DNA of 64,000 bases. Origin: Bacillus sp. FJAT-27264. Lineage in GTDB: Bacteria > Bacillota > Bacilli > Paenibacillales > Paenibacillaceae. The notes under the pieces are model-generated. The model searched no databases. It was not told the DNA's origin and saw nothing but the letters and a program-made list of their open reading frames with translations. A program made the translations under genes and the position numbers. Below, piece by piece: positions 1-7,564 of this stretch (the stretch's first letter is position 1; each line of letters opens with the position of its first letter). Location of the stretch: the NCBI RefSeq assembly GCF_001682855.1, contig NZ_MAQW01000023.1, positions 205,348 through 269,347 on the forward strand. Direction: 5' to 3'.

Positions 1-2
1 TC

Positions 3-578
3 GCCCCAACCGTCATACTCGATGACACCTTACAGACTTGGGAGCGATTGCTGTCCGTTGCCGATCTTGTAGGCAAGCGTGAGGAAGCCGAGGCGTGGAT
101 TGTCGATTACGAAAAACGTTGGGAGATCATGTGGAAATCTCACGTCACAGATAGGAAGTTTTATGAAAAGGCACTTGTATTGCTTCTTTTTCAAGGACAG
201 CTTTATTTGATGGGTAACTCGGGATTCGCCGTATCTCTTTATCATGAGAATGGGTTTCAGCCTTCCGATTGTGTCATCGAATTGATGGAACAAGGCGAAG
301 CTTTCCGTAAGGTGTCGGAGGATATGCTCTCCCGTCTGGATGGAGACCGACTGTTCCTGTTGACAGATTTCCGCGAGATCGATAATCAGAATGTGCATTG
401 GCTTATGAATACGCAGGGTTGGCAAGCGATGAATGCAGTTAAGAGAGGTTGTGTTCATATGGTCGACAGTTCGTGGAATTACGATGATCCTGTTACCCGT
501 GACCGTCTCTTGTCTGTCTTTCCCAATATATTGCGAGTTCCTTCGGCAGATCGGGTAGCGCTCGCAGGATGTGTATAG
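3..578 (+). CDS. C-terminal part of a siderophore-binding (FecB/TroA-like) domain protein, 5' truncated by window edge
   Basis: The reading frame is open from the first complete codon of the window to a TAG, so only about 191 C-terminal residues are visible. The pattern, a long helix (GKREEAEAWIVDYEKRWE), a short hydrophobic strand followed by GNSGFAVSLYHENGF, an LDGDRLFLLTD strand and a closing W..MNAVKRGCVHMVD..W motif, is the layout of the C-terminal lobe of iron-siderophore binding (FecB/TroA-type) domains. In Paenibacillus such domains occur either as lipoproteins of ABC importers or fused behind an AraC-type DNA-binding region (Btr-like regulators). The N-terminus is missing, so the two cannot be told apart; the lack of any transmembrane segment fits both. 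No terminator is evident directly downstream. Confidence 0.6.
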   Translation, partial: APTVILDDTLQTWERLLSVADLVGKREEAEAWIVDYEKRWEIMWKSHVTDRKFYEKALVLLLFQGQLYLMGNSGFAVSLYHENGFQPSDCVIELMEQGEAFRKVSEDMLSRLDGDRLFLLTDFREIDNQNVHWLMNTQGWQAMNAVKRGCVHMVDSSWNYDDPVTRDRLLSVFPNILRVPSADRVALAGCV

Positions 579-719
579 CTCAGACTGACGGTTAAAAAGA
601 TCAATAGCGCTGAGCATGAGCAGCATTTATAATGGTTATCTCCACTGGGGACGCACAATGCCTGCAGATATCTATAGTTACAACGCTAATGAGGAGGCCT
701 GTTTAGGGAGTTCTCTCAA

Positions 720-748
720 TTGACAGAACACACTATTATATGTAAAAT
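720..748 (+). promoter_or_regulatory. Sigma-A promoter of the sulfhydrylase gene
   Basis: TTGACA at 720-725 and TAAAAT at 743-748 are separated by 17 bases, a near-consensus sigma-A promoter. The predicted start near 755 places the GACCAGT leader element about 40 bases into the transcript. Confidence 0.75.
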
Positions 749-794
749 TTAAAACATACTTATCTCATCGACATAATAATATATTGGTGTGGTT

Positions 795-850
795 GACCAG
801 TTCGACTGGAGACTGAAGCGGAGTTCACGACATGTGACCCGCCCAGTCTC
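795..850 (+). promoter_or_regulatory. Leader element copy 1 (GACCAGTTCGACTGGAGA) plus following hairpin
   Basis: The palindrome CCAGT-TCG-ACTGG lies at 797-809 within the longer string GACCAGTTCGACTGGAGA (795-812), 46 bases after the -10 hexamer. The 3' part runs into a hairpin whose outer stem is GAGACTG (809-815) with CAGTCTC (844-850) and whose inner stem pairs GCGG with CCGC and GTTCAC with GTGAC; it is followed by TTATTT. This resembles a weak terminator ahead of the ribosome site at 870-880. Two other copies sit in the leaders at 4438-4454 and 4652-4668. Confidence 0.6.
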
Positions 851-884
851 TTATTTGCGTTTATCGCCAAAGGAGAGAGAGCGG

Positions 885-2243
885 ATGAGCGAAAGGCTGA
901 ACGGAAGCAAGAAGTGGAGATTCGATACGTTGCAGGTACACGCTGGGCAAGAACCGGATCAGACTACTGGGGCACGGGCGGTGCCGATTTATCAGAGCAG
1001 CTCATTTGTATTTAAAAGCACGGAACATGCCAGCGCGGTAATTAATTTTGAAGAAGAGGGCAATATTTACACACGGATCAGCAATCCGACCAATGCTGTG
1101 CTGGAGCAGCGGATCGCGGCACTGGAAGGTGGAGTGGGGGCGCTTGCTGTAGCTTCGGGCTCGACAGCGGTAACGTATGCGATTTTCAATCTGGCCGGAG
1201 CCGGAGATGAGATTGTTGCGGCCAACACCTTGTACGGCGGTACGTTCAATCTGCTGAATGTCAGTCTTCCAAAGCTCGGCATCAACACCGTATTTGTCTC
1301 ACCGGATGATCCGGAGAATTTTCGCTGTGCTATCACAGTCCGGACTAAAGCGCTGTTCATTGAATCCATTGGCAATCCAGGTTTGAATGTCGCGGATATT
1401 CAAGCTATAGCGGATATTGCTCATCAGCATCACATTCCATTAATCGTAGATAATACGTTCGGCAGTCCTTATCTTGTGCGTCCGTTTGAGCATGGTGCGG
1501 ATATTGTGGTGCATTCTGCGACGAAATACATTGGCGGGCATGGCACCTCCATCGGTGGCCTGATTGTGGATGGGGGCACATTTGATTGGACCAGCGGCAA
1601 ATTTCCGGGTTTTACGGAGCCAGACCGCAGCTACAATAATCTCCGTTATGTCGAGAAGTTCGGGGAACTAGCGTATATCACCAAAGTCAGGGTGCAGATA
1701 CTGCGAGATATGGGGGCAGCGATCAGTCCGTTTAATTCTTTTTTGCTGCTGCAAGGATTAGAGACTTTGTCTTTGAGGCTGGAAAAGCATCTTGCGAACA
1801 CGCGGGTTATTGTTGAGTATTTAGAGAACCACCCGGATGTGGCCTGGGTCAATTATCCGGGCTTGCCCAGCAGCCCCTATTATTCGTTGGCGGAGCGTTA
1901 TTTTCCGAAGGGGCCAGGGTCGATCTTTACGTTTGGTTTAAAAGGAGGCTATGAGGCTGCGAATGTCTTCATCAATAGCCTGGAGCTATTCTCGCACCTG
2001 GCCAATGTGGCGGACGCCAAATCGCTGGTGATCCATCCGGCCAGTACGACACATGCCCAGCTCTCACCGGAGCAGCAGCTCGCCGGAGGAATTACTCCCG
2101 ACCTGATTCGGCTGTCGATTGGTATTGAAGATCCCGAGGATCTGAAGGAGGATCTCGAACAGGCGATTCGGAAGGCACAACTGACTGTTGCGGAGGTAGC
2201 TGAGGGGAGAGGAGCCTCGGAGGCGGAGCAAATAACCGGTTAG
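885..2243 (+). CDS. metY: O-acetylhomoserine sulfhydrylase (PLP-dependent trans-sulfuration family)
   Basis: A 452-residue cytosolic enzyme of the Cys/Met-metabolism PLP family, which makes homocysteine from O-acetylhomoserine and sulfide (or methionine from methanethiol). Visible marks are [22 protein letters not shown] near the N-terminus, the long YTRISNPTN motif, the PLP-lysine context [16 protein letters not shown], and [18 protein letters not shown] near the C-terminus; HAGQ and the roughly 450-residue length favour the MetY/CysD type over cystathionine gamma-synthase (about 380). The ATG at 885 follows AAAGGAGAG; an in-frame GTG at 789 would place the leader palindrome inside the protein and lacks a ribosome site. 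A strong terminator follows. The leader carries the element shared with the monooxygenase and CocE operon, which suggests joint control of sulfur scavenging. O-succinylhomoserine use cannot be excluded. Confidence 0.9.
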   Translation: MSERLNGSKKWRFDTLQVHAGQEPDQTTGARAVPIYQSSSFVFKSTEHASAVINFEEEGNIYTRISNPTNAVLEQRIAALEGGVGALAVASGSTAVTYAIFNLAGAGDEIVAANTLYGGTFNLLNVSLPKLGINTVFVSPDDPENFRCAITVRTKALFIESIGNPGLNVADIQAIADIAHQHHIPLIVDNTFGSPYLVRPFEHGADIVVHSATKYIGGHGTSIGGLIVDGGTFDWTSGKFPGFTEPDRSYNNLRYVEKFGELAYITKVRVQILRDMGAAISPFNSFLLLQGLETLSLRLEKHLANTRVIVEYLENHPDVAWVNYPGLPSSPYYSLAERYFPKGPGSIFTFGLKGGYEAANVFINSLELFSHLANVADAKSLVIHPASTTHAQLSPEQQLAGGITPDLIRLSIGIEDPEDLKEDLEQAIRKAQLTVAEVAEGRGASEAEQITG

Positions 2244-2272
2244 TAACGTTTAGCCAGGATAGAATAATGCAC

Positions 2273-2322
2273 AAAACGGCCTTGCTTCGCATTTACTTGC
2301 GACAAGGCCGTTTTATTATTTT
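2273..2322 (+). terminator. Rho-independent terminator after metY
   Basis: Inverted repeat AAAACGGCCTTG...CAAGGCCGTTTT with a roughly 18-base loop and a following T-rich run; the A-tract on the other side makes it potentially bidirectional. Confidence 0.9.
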
Positions 2323-2488
2323 ATGAACATACAAGCCAATTACATACCTGGTTACTACCGATTGCAGCCAGCAGCTAAGGGTGCTTACAGAGGTTGAGAA
2401 TATCCCTTGTTTTGCTATAATTTAGGTGGTATGAGTAACCATCGCCACTCACGAATTAGGAATCCTCTGATTAAAAGGAGACGTTCTT

Positions 2489-2949
2489 ATGAAAAAGCGC
2501 AACAAATATATTTTGTTTGGAATAGTGATGTTAATCTTCGTTGGTTTAGGCATTTTCTATCTGTCTCCGAGTAAGACAACATTTAAAAAAGCTGTATTAG
2601 ACCAATTGGATGTAGCAGATGTAAGTTCCATTAAAATTAATAAATCAGGAGCTGCTGTAGATGAAAACGAAGTAACCATTACAGATCCGAGCAGATCGAA
2701 AAAATACTAGGTTCGTTCGCTCAAATAAACTTGAGTAAGTCGAGGCTATCTAACATTAAACATAATGATTCCTACTGGATGACCATCAAGACTAAGAGTG
2801 AGAATTTGAAGTTTGGAATCACACTTTATGATAAAGATTATTTAGAAACTTATGAATATAATGCAAAGATTCCTAAAAATAAAATCCAATCCTACAAAAT
2901 AACGAACGACTCTGATCTAACAGTTATCCGCGATTTATTTGAAAAGTGA
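2489..2949 (+). pseudogene. Small membrane-anchored protein gene broken by a single-base frameshift (DUF5301-like)
   Basis: Two adjacent frames make one protein. The first (2489-2710) starts at an ATG after AAAAGGAGACG, encodes a signal anchor (KYILFGIVMLIFVGLGIFYL) and an extracytoplasmic start, then hits TAG right after VTITDPSRSKKY. If one base is added near 2690 the text reads DPEQIEKILGSFAQINLSKSR and runs on through ITLYDKDYLETYEYNAK and IQSYKITNDSDLTVIRDLF to 2949. The intact product would be about 153 residues, single-pass and secreted-side. The family looks like the small DUF5301-type proteins of Bacillota, whose role is not known to me. It is either a real pseudogene or a one-base assembly error; lower GC than its neighbours suggests acquired DNA. 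Confidence 0.7.
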
Positions 2950-2983
2950 TATCACTCTCTTGCACTTAGATATTCAAGCATAC

Positions 2984-3035
2984 AAAAAGCAGCCATTCTC
3001 CAGTATTTTAGAGAGCCGCTGCTTTAGTTTTTTTC
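2984..3035. terminator. Bidirectional terminator between the converging genes
   Basis: Stem AAAGCAGC...GCTGCTTT with inner CTC/GAG pairs, flanked by AAAAA on the left and a TTTTTTT run on the right, between the frameshifted gene (+) and the monooxygenase (-). Confidence 0.8.
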
Positions 3036-3064
3036 GGCTGTCGGCTATTTTGTTACTATCCCCA

Positions 3065-4411
3065 CTACAGAGAAGCCGGTTCCTTAGCTGCATAACGATT
3101 CGACGGGACTTCCAGCCCGAGATGTTCCCTCAAAGTGCTACCTTCATATTCGGTGCGGAACAACCCGCGCTGCTGCAGAAGCGGCACAACCTGATCCACG
3201 AATTCTTCAAGTCCGTCTGGCAGTGAGGGGGCCATTAGCATAAAACCGTCGGCTGCGCCTTCCAGAAACCATTTTTCCAGAGTATCCGCAATCTTCTCCG
3301 GTGTGCCTACCAGATGGTCCTGGCTGAAGGAGCCGATAATGAGGGAATAGACTTCTCTGAGTGTAGGATTCTCCCGGGCAATGACAGGCTGGTGCTTGAC
3401 ATAGTCAGGATTCCGGGCCTCCAAGTGGACCAGTCCTGCCTGCTCGGCAGTGGTCTGTGTCGTGAATCCGCTGAAATCAATCTCCTTAAAATAATCGGCC
3501 AGGAAGCCAAGAATATCGTTATCCGGTAGCAAATCTTCCAAGCGTTTCAGCTTGGCATAGGCTTCTTCTTCCGTGGCAGCTATGACTGGAGAGATTCCTT
3601 GCAAAATAAAGACGTCGTCCGGATTCCGGCCATAAGAGGCCACCTCTTGCTTGAACTCCTGATAATACGCTTTGGCATCCTCAAAATTGTATTTAATGGC
3701 GAAAACAACTTCTCCGACTCGCGCTGAGAACTTTCGTCCAGCTTCCGAATTGCCCGCTTGAACAAGTACGGGATGACCTTGCGGGGAGCGCGCAATATTC
3801 AGTGGCCCTTCCACGGCAAAAAACTCCTCTTTATGATGGAGCCGGTGCAGCTTATCTGGATCGAAGAACTGTCCGGACTTTTTATCATACAGAAAAGCAT
3901 CGTCCTCCCAAGAATCCCACAGGCCGCGCACGACATCTACGAACTCTTCTGCTCTTTTGTAGCGATGGTTAATCTCGAAGTGAGATTCTGCTCCGAAATT
4001 CCGGGCTGTATTCCCGGACAAGTCCCGGGTGGTGACGATATTCCAGCCTGCTCTCCCTTTACTGATCTGATCCACGGACAGGAATAAACGAGCCAAATTG
4101 AAGGGTTCAATGTAAGAGGTGGAAGCGGTAGCTACCAAGCCAATCTTTGAAGAGGAGCCGGCCAGCGCGGCAATTAGCGTAATAGGCTCGAAGCGGTTGA
4201 GGATATTGGGGTGGGATTGTTCGTTAATGGCCAGGCTGTCTGCGAGAAAAGCCACATCGAACTTCCCGCGTTCAGCGGTTCGTACAAGCTCACGGTAATA
4301 ATCAATATCTATGCTGGCACCGGGATGTGCAGACTCCAGTCTCCACGATGAAGCGTGCATACCCGTTCCGACGAGATAGGCGGATAATATAATTTCTCTT
4401 TTGCGTGTCAT
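3065..4411 (-). CDS. LLM-class flavin-dependent monooxygenase of the NtaA/SnaA/DszA/SoxA family
   Basis: About 448 residues with the TIM-barrel flavin monooxygenase pattern: ILSAYLVGTGMHASSWR at the start, the FDVAFLADSLAIN segment, ASTSYIEPFNLARLF, GRAGWNIVTTRD and the C-terminal HLVGTPEKIADTLEKWF and GADGFML-type motif (AADGFMLMAPSLP). Members use FMNH2 supplied by a separate reductase to oxidise C-S or C-N bonds; B. subtilis YxeK of the S-(2-succino)cysteine route is in this family. No flavin reductase lies in the window. AGGAGG is one base from the ATG at 4420 but nine from the ATG at 4411, so I take 4411. The gene is divergent from the CocE-peptide importer operon and shares its leader element, so a role in sulfur-compound breakdown is likely but the substrate is unknown. 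Confidence 0.88.
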   Translation of the reverse strand: MTRKREIILSAYLVGTGMHASSWRLESAHPGASIDIDYYRELVRTAERGKFDVAFLADSLAINEQSHPNILNRFEPITLIAALAGSSSKIGLVATASTSYIEPFNLARLFLSVDQISKGRAGWNIVTTRDLSGNTARNFGAESHFEINHRYKRAEEFVDVVRGLWDSWEDDAFLYDKKSGQFFDPDKLHRLHHKEEFFAVEGPLNIARSPQGHPVLVQAGNSEAGRKFSARVGEVVFAIKYNFEDAKAYYQEFKQEVASYGRNPDDVFILQGISPVIAATEEEAYAKLKRLEDLLPDNDILGFLADYFKEIDFSGFTTQTTAEQAGLVHLEARNPDYVKHQPVIARENPTLREVYSLIIGSFSQDHLVGTPEKIADTLEKWFLEGAADGFMLMAPSLPDGLEEFVDQVVPLLQQRGLFRTEYEGSTLREHLGLEVPSNRYAAKEPASL

Positions 4412-4423
4412 TTGGGGCATTCC

Positions 4424-4454
4424 TCCTAAAATGAGGGTCTCCAGTTGACTGGTC
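4424..4454 (-). promoter_or_regulatory. Leader element copy 2 with overlapping ribosome-site hairpin
   Basis: On the minus strand GACCAGTCAACTGGAGA (4454 down to 4438) is followed by CCCTCATTTTAGGAGG. CCTC and GAGG can pair and hide the Shine-Dalgarno sequence of the monooxygenase, in contrast to the terminator-like hairpins after the other two copies. Confidence 0.55.
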
Positions 4455-4509
4455 GAAACTCATGTAATGAATAAGTATGTAGGTTTGATTAATAGGTATT
4501 ATGCAGAAG

Positions 4510-4538
4510 ATTTTAAATAGATGAATTAGGTTTGTCAA
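4510..4538 (-). promoter_or_regulatory. Sigma-A promoter of the monooxygenase
   Basis: On the minus strand TTGACA (4538-4533) and TAAAAT (4515-4510) are 17 bases apart. The leader element begins 55 bases after the -10 box. Confidence 0.75.
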
Positions 4539-4576
4539 CTATTAAATTTTCAAATTATTAGCAAAAAAATAGGCTG

Positions 4577-4605
4577 TTGACGATCGTTAAAATTTGCGAT
4601 ACTAT
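4577..4605 (+). promoter_or_regulatory. Sigma-A promoter of the CocE-peptide importer operon
   Basis: TTGACG (4577-4582) and TACTAT (4600-4605) with a 17-base spacer. The leader element starts 46 bases after the -10 hexamer, the same distance as in the metY leader. Confidence 0.75.
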
Positions 4606-4651
4606 GACCTCAATATAACCGATTGAATTACTCGGAAATAAATAAATGCGC

Positions 4652-4708
4652 GACCAGTCAACTGGAGATGCTGCTTCTAAATCAACCATTTAGAGCTGCA
4701 TCTTTTTT
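4652..4708 (+). promoter_or_regulatory. Leader element copy 3 joined to a terminator-like hairpin (putative attenuator)
   Basis: GACCAGTCAACTGGAGA (4652-4668) runs directly into a stem formed by AGATGCTGCTTCTAAAT and ATTTAGAGCTGCATCT, closed by a CAACC loop and followed by TTTTTTT. This is a complete intrinsic terminator inside the leader, between a strong promoter and the first codon at 4728, so read-through must be controlled or partial. The overlap of the element with the 5' arm suggests that whatever recognises the element decides termination. Confidence 0.65.
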
Positions 4709-4727
4709 TATGAGGTGAGGTGAGGAA

Positions 4728-6761
4728 GTGGCAAGGATAGGCGCGGCAGTCGTAGAACAAAATGTGCCAGTACCGATGAGGGATGGAACCCTCTTGTATG
4801 CGGATGTGTACCGCCCGGAATCCGATGGCCTTTATCCGGTGCTGTTACTCAGAACGGCATATAACAAGGAAGATGCTCAGACGATGAATTATGCCCATCC
4901 GTCCTGGTATGCACAGCAGGGATATATTGTTGTGGTGCAGGATGTCAGAGGGAGGTGGGCTGCGGAAGGTGAGTTTCATCCTAATAGCCATGAAGAGGAG
5001 GATGGGTACGACACGGTTCAATGGGCATCTGCGCTTCCCGGCGCTCTGCCCAAAGTTGGCATGTACGGGTTCTCCTACTGTGGGGCGGTGCAATGGCAAG
5101 CCGCATTGGCCCGGCCACCTGCACTTACATGTATTGCTCCGGGAATGATCGGCTCGGATGCCTATCAAGGGAAGACGTATCGCAATGGCGCTTTTGCATT
5201 GGCGAGCCTGCTGTCTTGGGTGCTGTTCGTGGCCCAGGATACAGCATTGCACCGGGGGCGGAGTGATTGGGCGTCGGATATCCCCGGATTGTATGCGGGA
5301 ATCCATTCGTTATATGGCAAGCTACCGCTCAAGAATCTGCCGGGGCCGCTGGAGGAACTGGTTCCCTTTTATAAAGAGTGGCTGGAACATCCAGTAAGAG
5401 AGGAATACTGGCTTACCTCGTCATTAAAGGAGCAGTATCAGAAGATTGAGGTACCTGCTCTGCATATTGGCGGCTGGTACGACTTGTTCATCGACGGAAC
5501 GATTGAGAACTATAATGGTGTCCGGCAGCATGGAGCCACTCAGGTGGCCAGAGAGAACCAGCAGCTATACATCGAGCCATGGTTCCATATGCCATGGTCC
5601 AGATATGTAGGTGAATTGGACTTTGGACCGGAAGCAGCTAACCGGATTGATGCGTTGCAACTGCAGTGGTTCGACAGATGGCTGAAGGGGAAGGTGCCGC
5701 AGGAGCGTGAAACAGCCGAAGTACTCGCGGCATCTGAAGCATACGCGGTGCATGGGAGATCTAAAGCGATTAAGTTGCATGTAGCAATCAACGCGCATGA
5801 ATCTTTCGAAGAGCATAAGTCACCCGTAGCACCAAACACGCATGAAACATCCAAAGCACTTAAGTCGCACGCAGCACCCAACGCGTATGAATCATCCGAA
5901 GCAACTAAGTCGCACGTAGCACTCAATGCACATGAATCAACCGAAGCTGCTAAGCCGCACGTAATACCCAACGCATATGAATCTTCCGAAGCAACTAAGT
6001 CGCACGTAGCACCCGAGCTATCCCAAGCCCCCATCCAGTTCTTCCTAATGGGAAGCAACAGCTGGCGGCAGGCGGAAGAATGGCCGTTGCCTGAGACGCG
6101 GGTTACGGATTACTACTTACATAACACGCACAAAGCTAACTCCATCAATGGCGATGGGCGACTGGATACCCTACATCCAGCGGATGAGTACCCGGATATC
6201 TATGTCTACCATCCTTCCATTCCGGTGCCTGCGCTTGGCGGGAGGTCGGGTGCCGTACCGGATCTTACGCCGATGGGGCCGAAGAATCAAATTCCTGTGG
6301 AACTGAGAAACGATGTGCTCGTCTACACCTCGGAGCCACTGGTCCGGGAATTGACCGTCATTGGAGAGATTGTCGCCGTGCTCTTCGTTTCCTCCAGTGC
6401 CGAGGATACCGATTTTGTCGCCAAGCTGGTTGATGTCCATCCGGATGGCCGGGCATTCAACGTTGCAGAAGGGATTCTGCGGGTCAGTTACCGGAACGGA
6501 CTGGAGCGGCGCGAGCCGATTGTTCCGGGTGAGGTGATGGAGCTTCATCTCTCGCTCGGGCCAACGGCAATCGTATTTTTGCCTGGGCATGCGATCAGGC
6601 TGGATGTGACAAGTTCGCTGTTTCCTACCTTTGACCGGAATCCGAACCGGTTGCTGAATCCCGGAGAGGTGACGGAAGGAGATTTCGTTACAGCGACACA
6701 GACGCTTTTTCACGATAACAATTATCCATCGAGGCTCAAGTTGCCTATCATCGGAGAATGA
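4728..6761 (+). CDS. CocE/NonD family serine hydrolase (X-Pro dipeptidyl-peptidase/acylase fold) with a repeat insert
   Basis: 677 residues, against about 550-580 usual for the family. The catalytic triad can be placed: Ser116 in GFSYCG, Asp252 in GGWYDLF and His287 in EPWFHMPW, at almost the same spacing as in cocaine esterase CocE (from memory Ser117, Asp259, His287). The N-terminal part is the alpha/beta-hydrolase, the last 230 residues the jelly-roll domain (FLMGSNSWRQAEEWPLP, RLDVTSSLFPTFDRNPN). Between them residues 351-430 hold about five copies of a 15-residue repeat, which explains the extra length. Start GTG follows GAGGTGAGGTGAGGA. First gene of an operon with a HAD protein and an Opp/Dpp importer, so it probably cleaves an amide or ester of an imported compound; no signal peptide is seen. 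Confidence 0.88.
   Translation: MARIGAAVVEQNVPVPMRDGTLLYADVYRPESDGLYPVLLLRTAYNKEDAQTMNYAHPSWYAQQGYIVVVQDVRGRWAAEGEFHPNSHEEEDGYDTVQWASALPGALPKVGMYGFSYCGAVQWQAALARPPALTCIAPGMIGSDAYQGKTYRNGAFALASLLSWVLFVAQDTALHRGRSDWASDIPGLYAGIHSLYGKLPLKNLPGPLEELVPFYKEWLEHPVREEYWLTSSLKEQYQKIEVPALHIGGWYDLFIDGTIENYNGVRQHGATQVARENQQLYIEPWFHMPWSRYVGELDFGPEAANRIDALQLQWFDRWLKGKVPQERETAEVLAASEAYAVHGRSKAIKLHVAINAHESFEEHKSPVAPNTHETSKALKSHAAPNAYESSEATKSHVALNAHESTEAAKPHVIPNAYESSEATKSHVAPELSQAPIQFFLMGSNSWRQAEEWPLPETRVTDYYLHNTHKANSINGDGRLDTLHPADEYPDIYVYHPSIPVPALGGRSGAVPDLTPMGPKNQIPVELRNDVLVYTSEPLVRELTVIGEIVAVLFVSSSAEDTDFVAKLVDVHPDGRAFNVAEGILRVSYRNGLERREPIVPGEVMELHLSLGPTAIVFLPGHAIRLDVTSSLFPTFDRNPNRLLNPGEVTEGDFVTATQTLFHDNNYPSRLKLPIIGE
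5778..6017 (+). repeat. 45-base tandem repeat inside the CocE-type hydrolase gene
   Basis: Five full copies and a partial sixth of a 45-base unit encode the 15-residue consensus H-V-A-P-N-A-Y-E-S-S-E-A-T-K-S. Copies differ by a few substitutions but keep frame, so this is an in-frame expansion forming a flexible, polar linker between hydrolase and jelly-roll domains. Confidence 0.9.
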
Positions 6762-6782
6762 AGAACAAAAGAGGTGCAGGGA

Positions 6783-7481
6783 ATGACAGTAGCTTATATC
6801 TGGTTCGATCTTGGATACACTCTGGTTTATTTGGAAAGGGAGGAGGCGTACCGTGAATTTTTGCTCGAACAAGGCATAGAAAAGTCACTTGCCGACATTG
6901 AGGAAGCCTATCACCAAACCGACAAGCTGTTCATGCGCCAGTATCCGGGAGCGCTCGGCAGGGGCACGGAAACCTTCTATCTGTGGTACATCGGTGTCTT
7001 GAATTACGCGCTGAACGTACATTTCGATCTGGTTCACCAATGCCGGAGGCTGCGGGAAATTGAGGCCAGACAACAGAGCGGGTGGCGCGCTTTTCCTGAA
7101 ACGTTGGAGGTGCTGGGGCTGCTGAAGAAGCACTCATACGGCATCGGCTTAATTAGCAATTGGGATTTTACAGCTAGAACGGTACTGGAGGAGAACGGGT
7201 TGTTGCACTTCTTTGATCAGATTGTCATCTCCTCGGAGGTGGGCGTGTTAAAGCCGGATGAAGCGATTTTTAAGAAGGCTTTGAAGTTGGCAGGAGTGAG
7301 CGCCGGGCAAAGCCTGTATGTGGGCGACAATTATTATGATGATGTCATTGGCAGCCAGCGCGTGGGGATGGAGAGCTGTCTCATCAACCGGTTTGGCAGA
7401 CTTGGGATTGAGGAAATTGGACCAGTGCCGACTCTTTCATCCATTAAGGAGCTTCCGCAATTGCTTGGCGCATCATCGTAG
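6783..7481 (+). CDS. HAD-superfamily hydrolase-like protein
   Basis: 232 residues with the HAD subfamily IA order of motifs: I (WFDLGYTLV), II (GLISNWD), III lysine (GVLKPDEAIF) and IV (LYVGDNYYDDVIG). Motif I reads D-L-G-Y-T instead of D-L-D-G-T, so the second aspartate, the acid/base of HAD phosphatases, is absent; the protein may still be a dehalogenase-like or low-activity phosphatase. The ATG at 6783 has GAGGTG upstream; an in-frame GTG inside that ribosome site is unlikely. It lies 21 bases after the CocE-type gene and ahead of the importer, so it probably acts on the same imported compound. Confidence 0.85.
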   Translation: MTVAYIWFDLGYTLVYLEREEAYREFLLEQGIEKSLADIEEAYHQTDKLFMRQYPGALGRGTETFYLWYIGVLNYALNVHFDLVHQCRRLREIEARQQSGWRAFPETLEVLGLLKKHSYGIGLISNWDFTARTVLEENGLLHFFDQIVISSEVGVLKPDEAIFKKALKLAGVSAGQSLYVGDNYYDDVIGSQRVGMESCLINRFGRLGIEEIGPVPTLSSIKELPQLLGASS

Positions 7482-7564
7482 AAAATTTCACAGGGGCTAA
7501 CGATTTGCACATCATCTCAAGGGATTATTGATTGCACATTATTAAGATAAAGGTGGGGAAGAAG

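Noticed and set aside
616-723. A 35-codon frame upstream of metY
   Set aside because: No ribosome site, its end overlaps the -35 box of a good promoter, and the product has no recognisable pattern.
789-884. N-terminal extension of metY from a GTG at 789
   Set aside because: It would translate the leader palindrome and hairpin, lacks a ribosome site and adds residues absent in the family.
2939-3226. Plus-strand frame across the bidirectional terminator
   Set aside because: Antisense to the monooxygenase 3' end and spans a terminator; no ribosome site.
5540-6058. Minus-strand frame opposite the CocE repeat
   Set aside because: Open only because the repeat unit is read on the other strand; no independent start signals.
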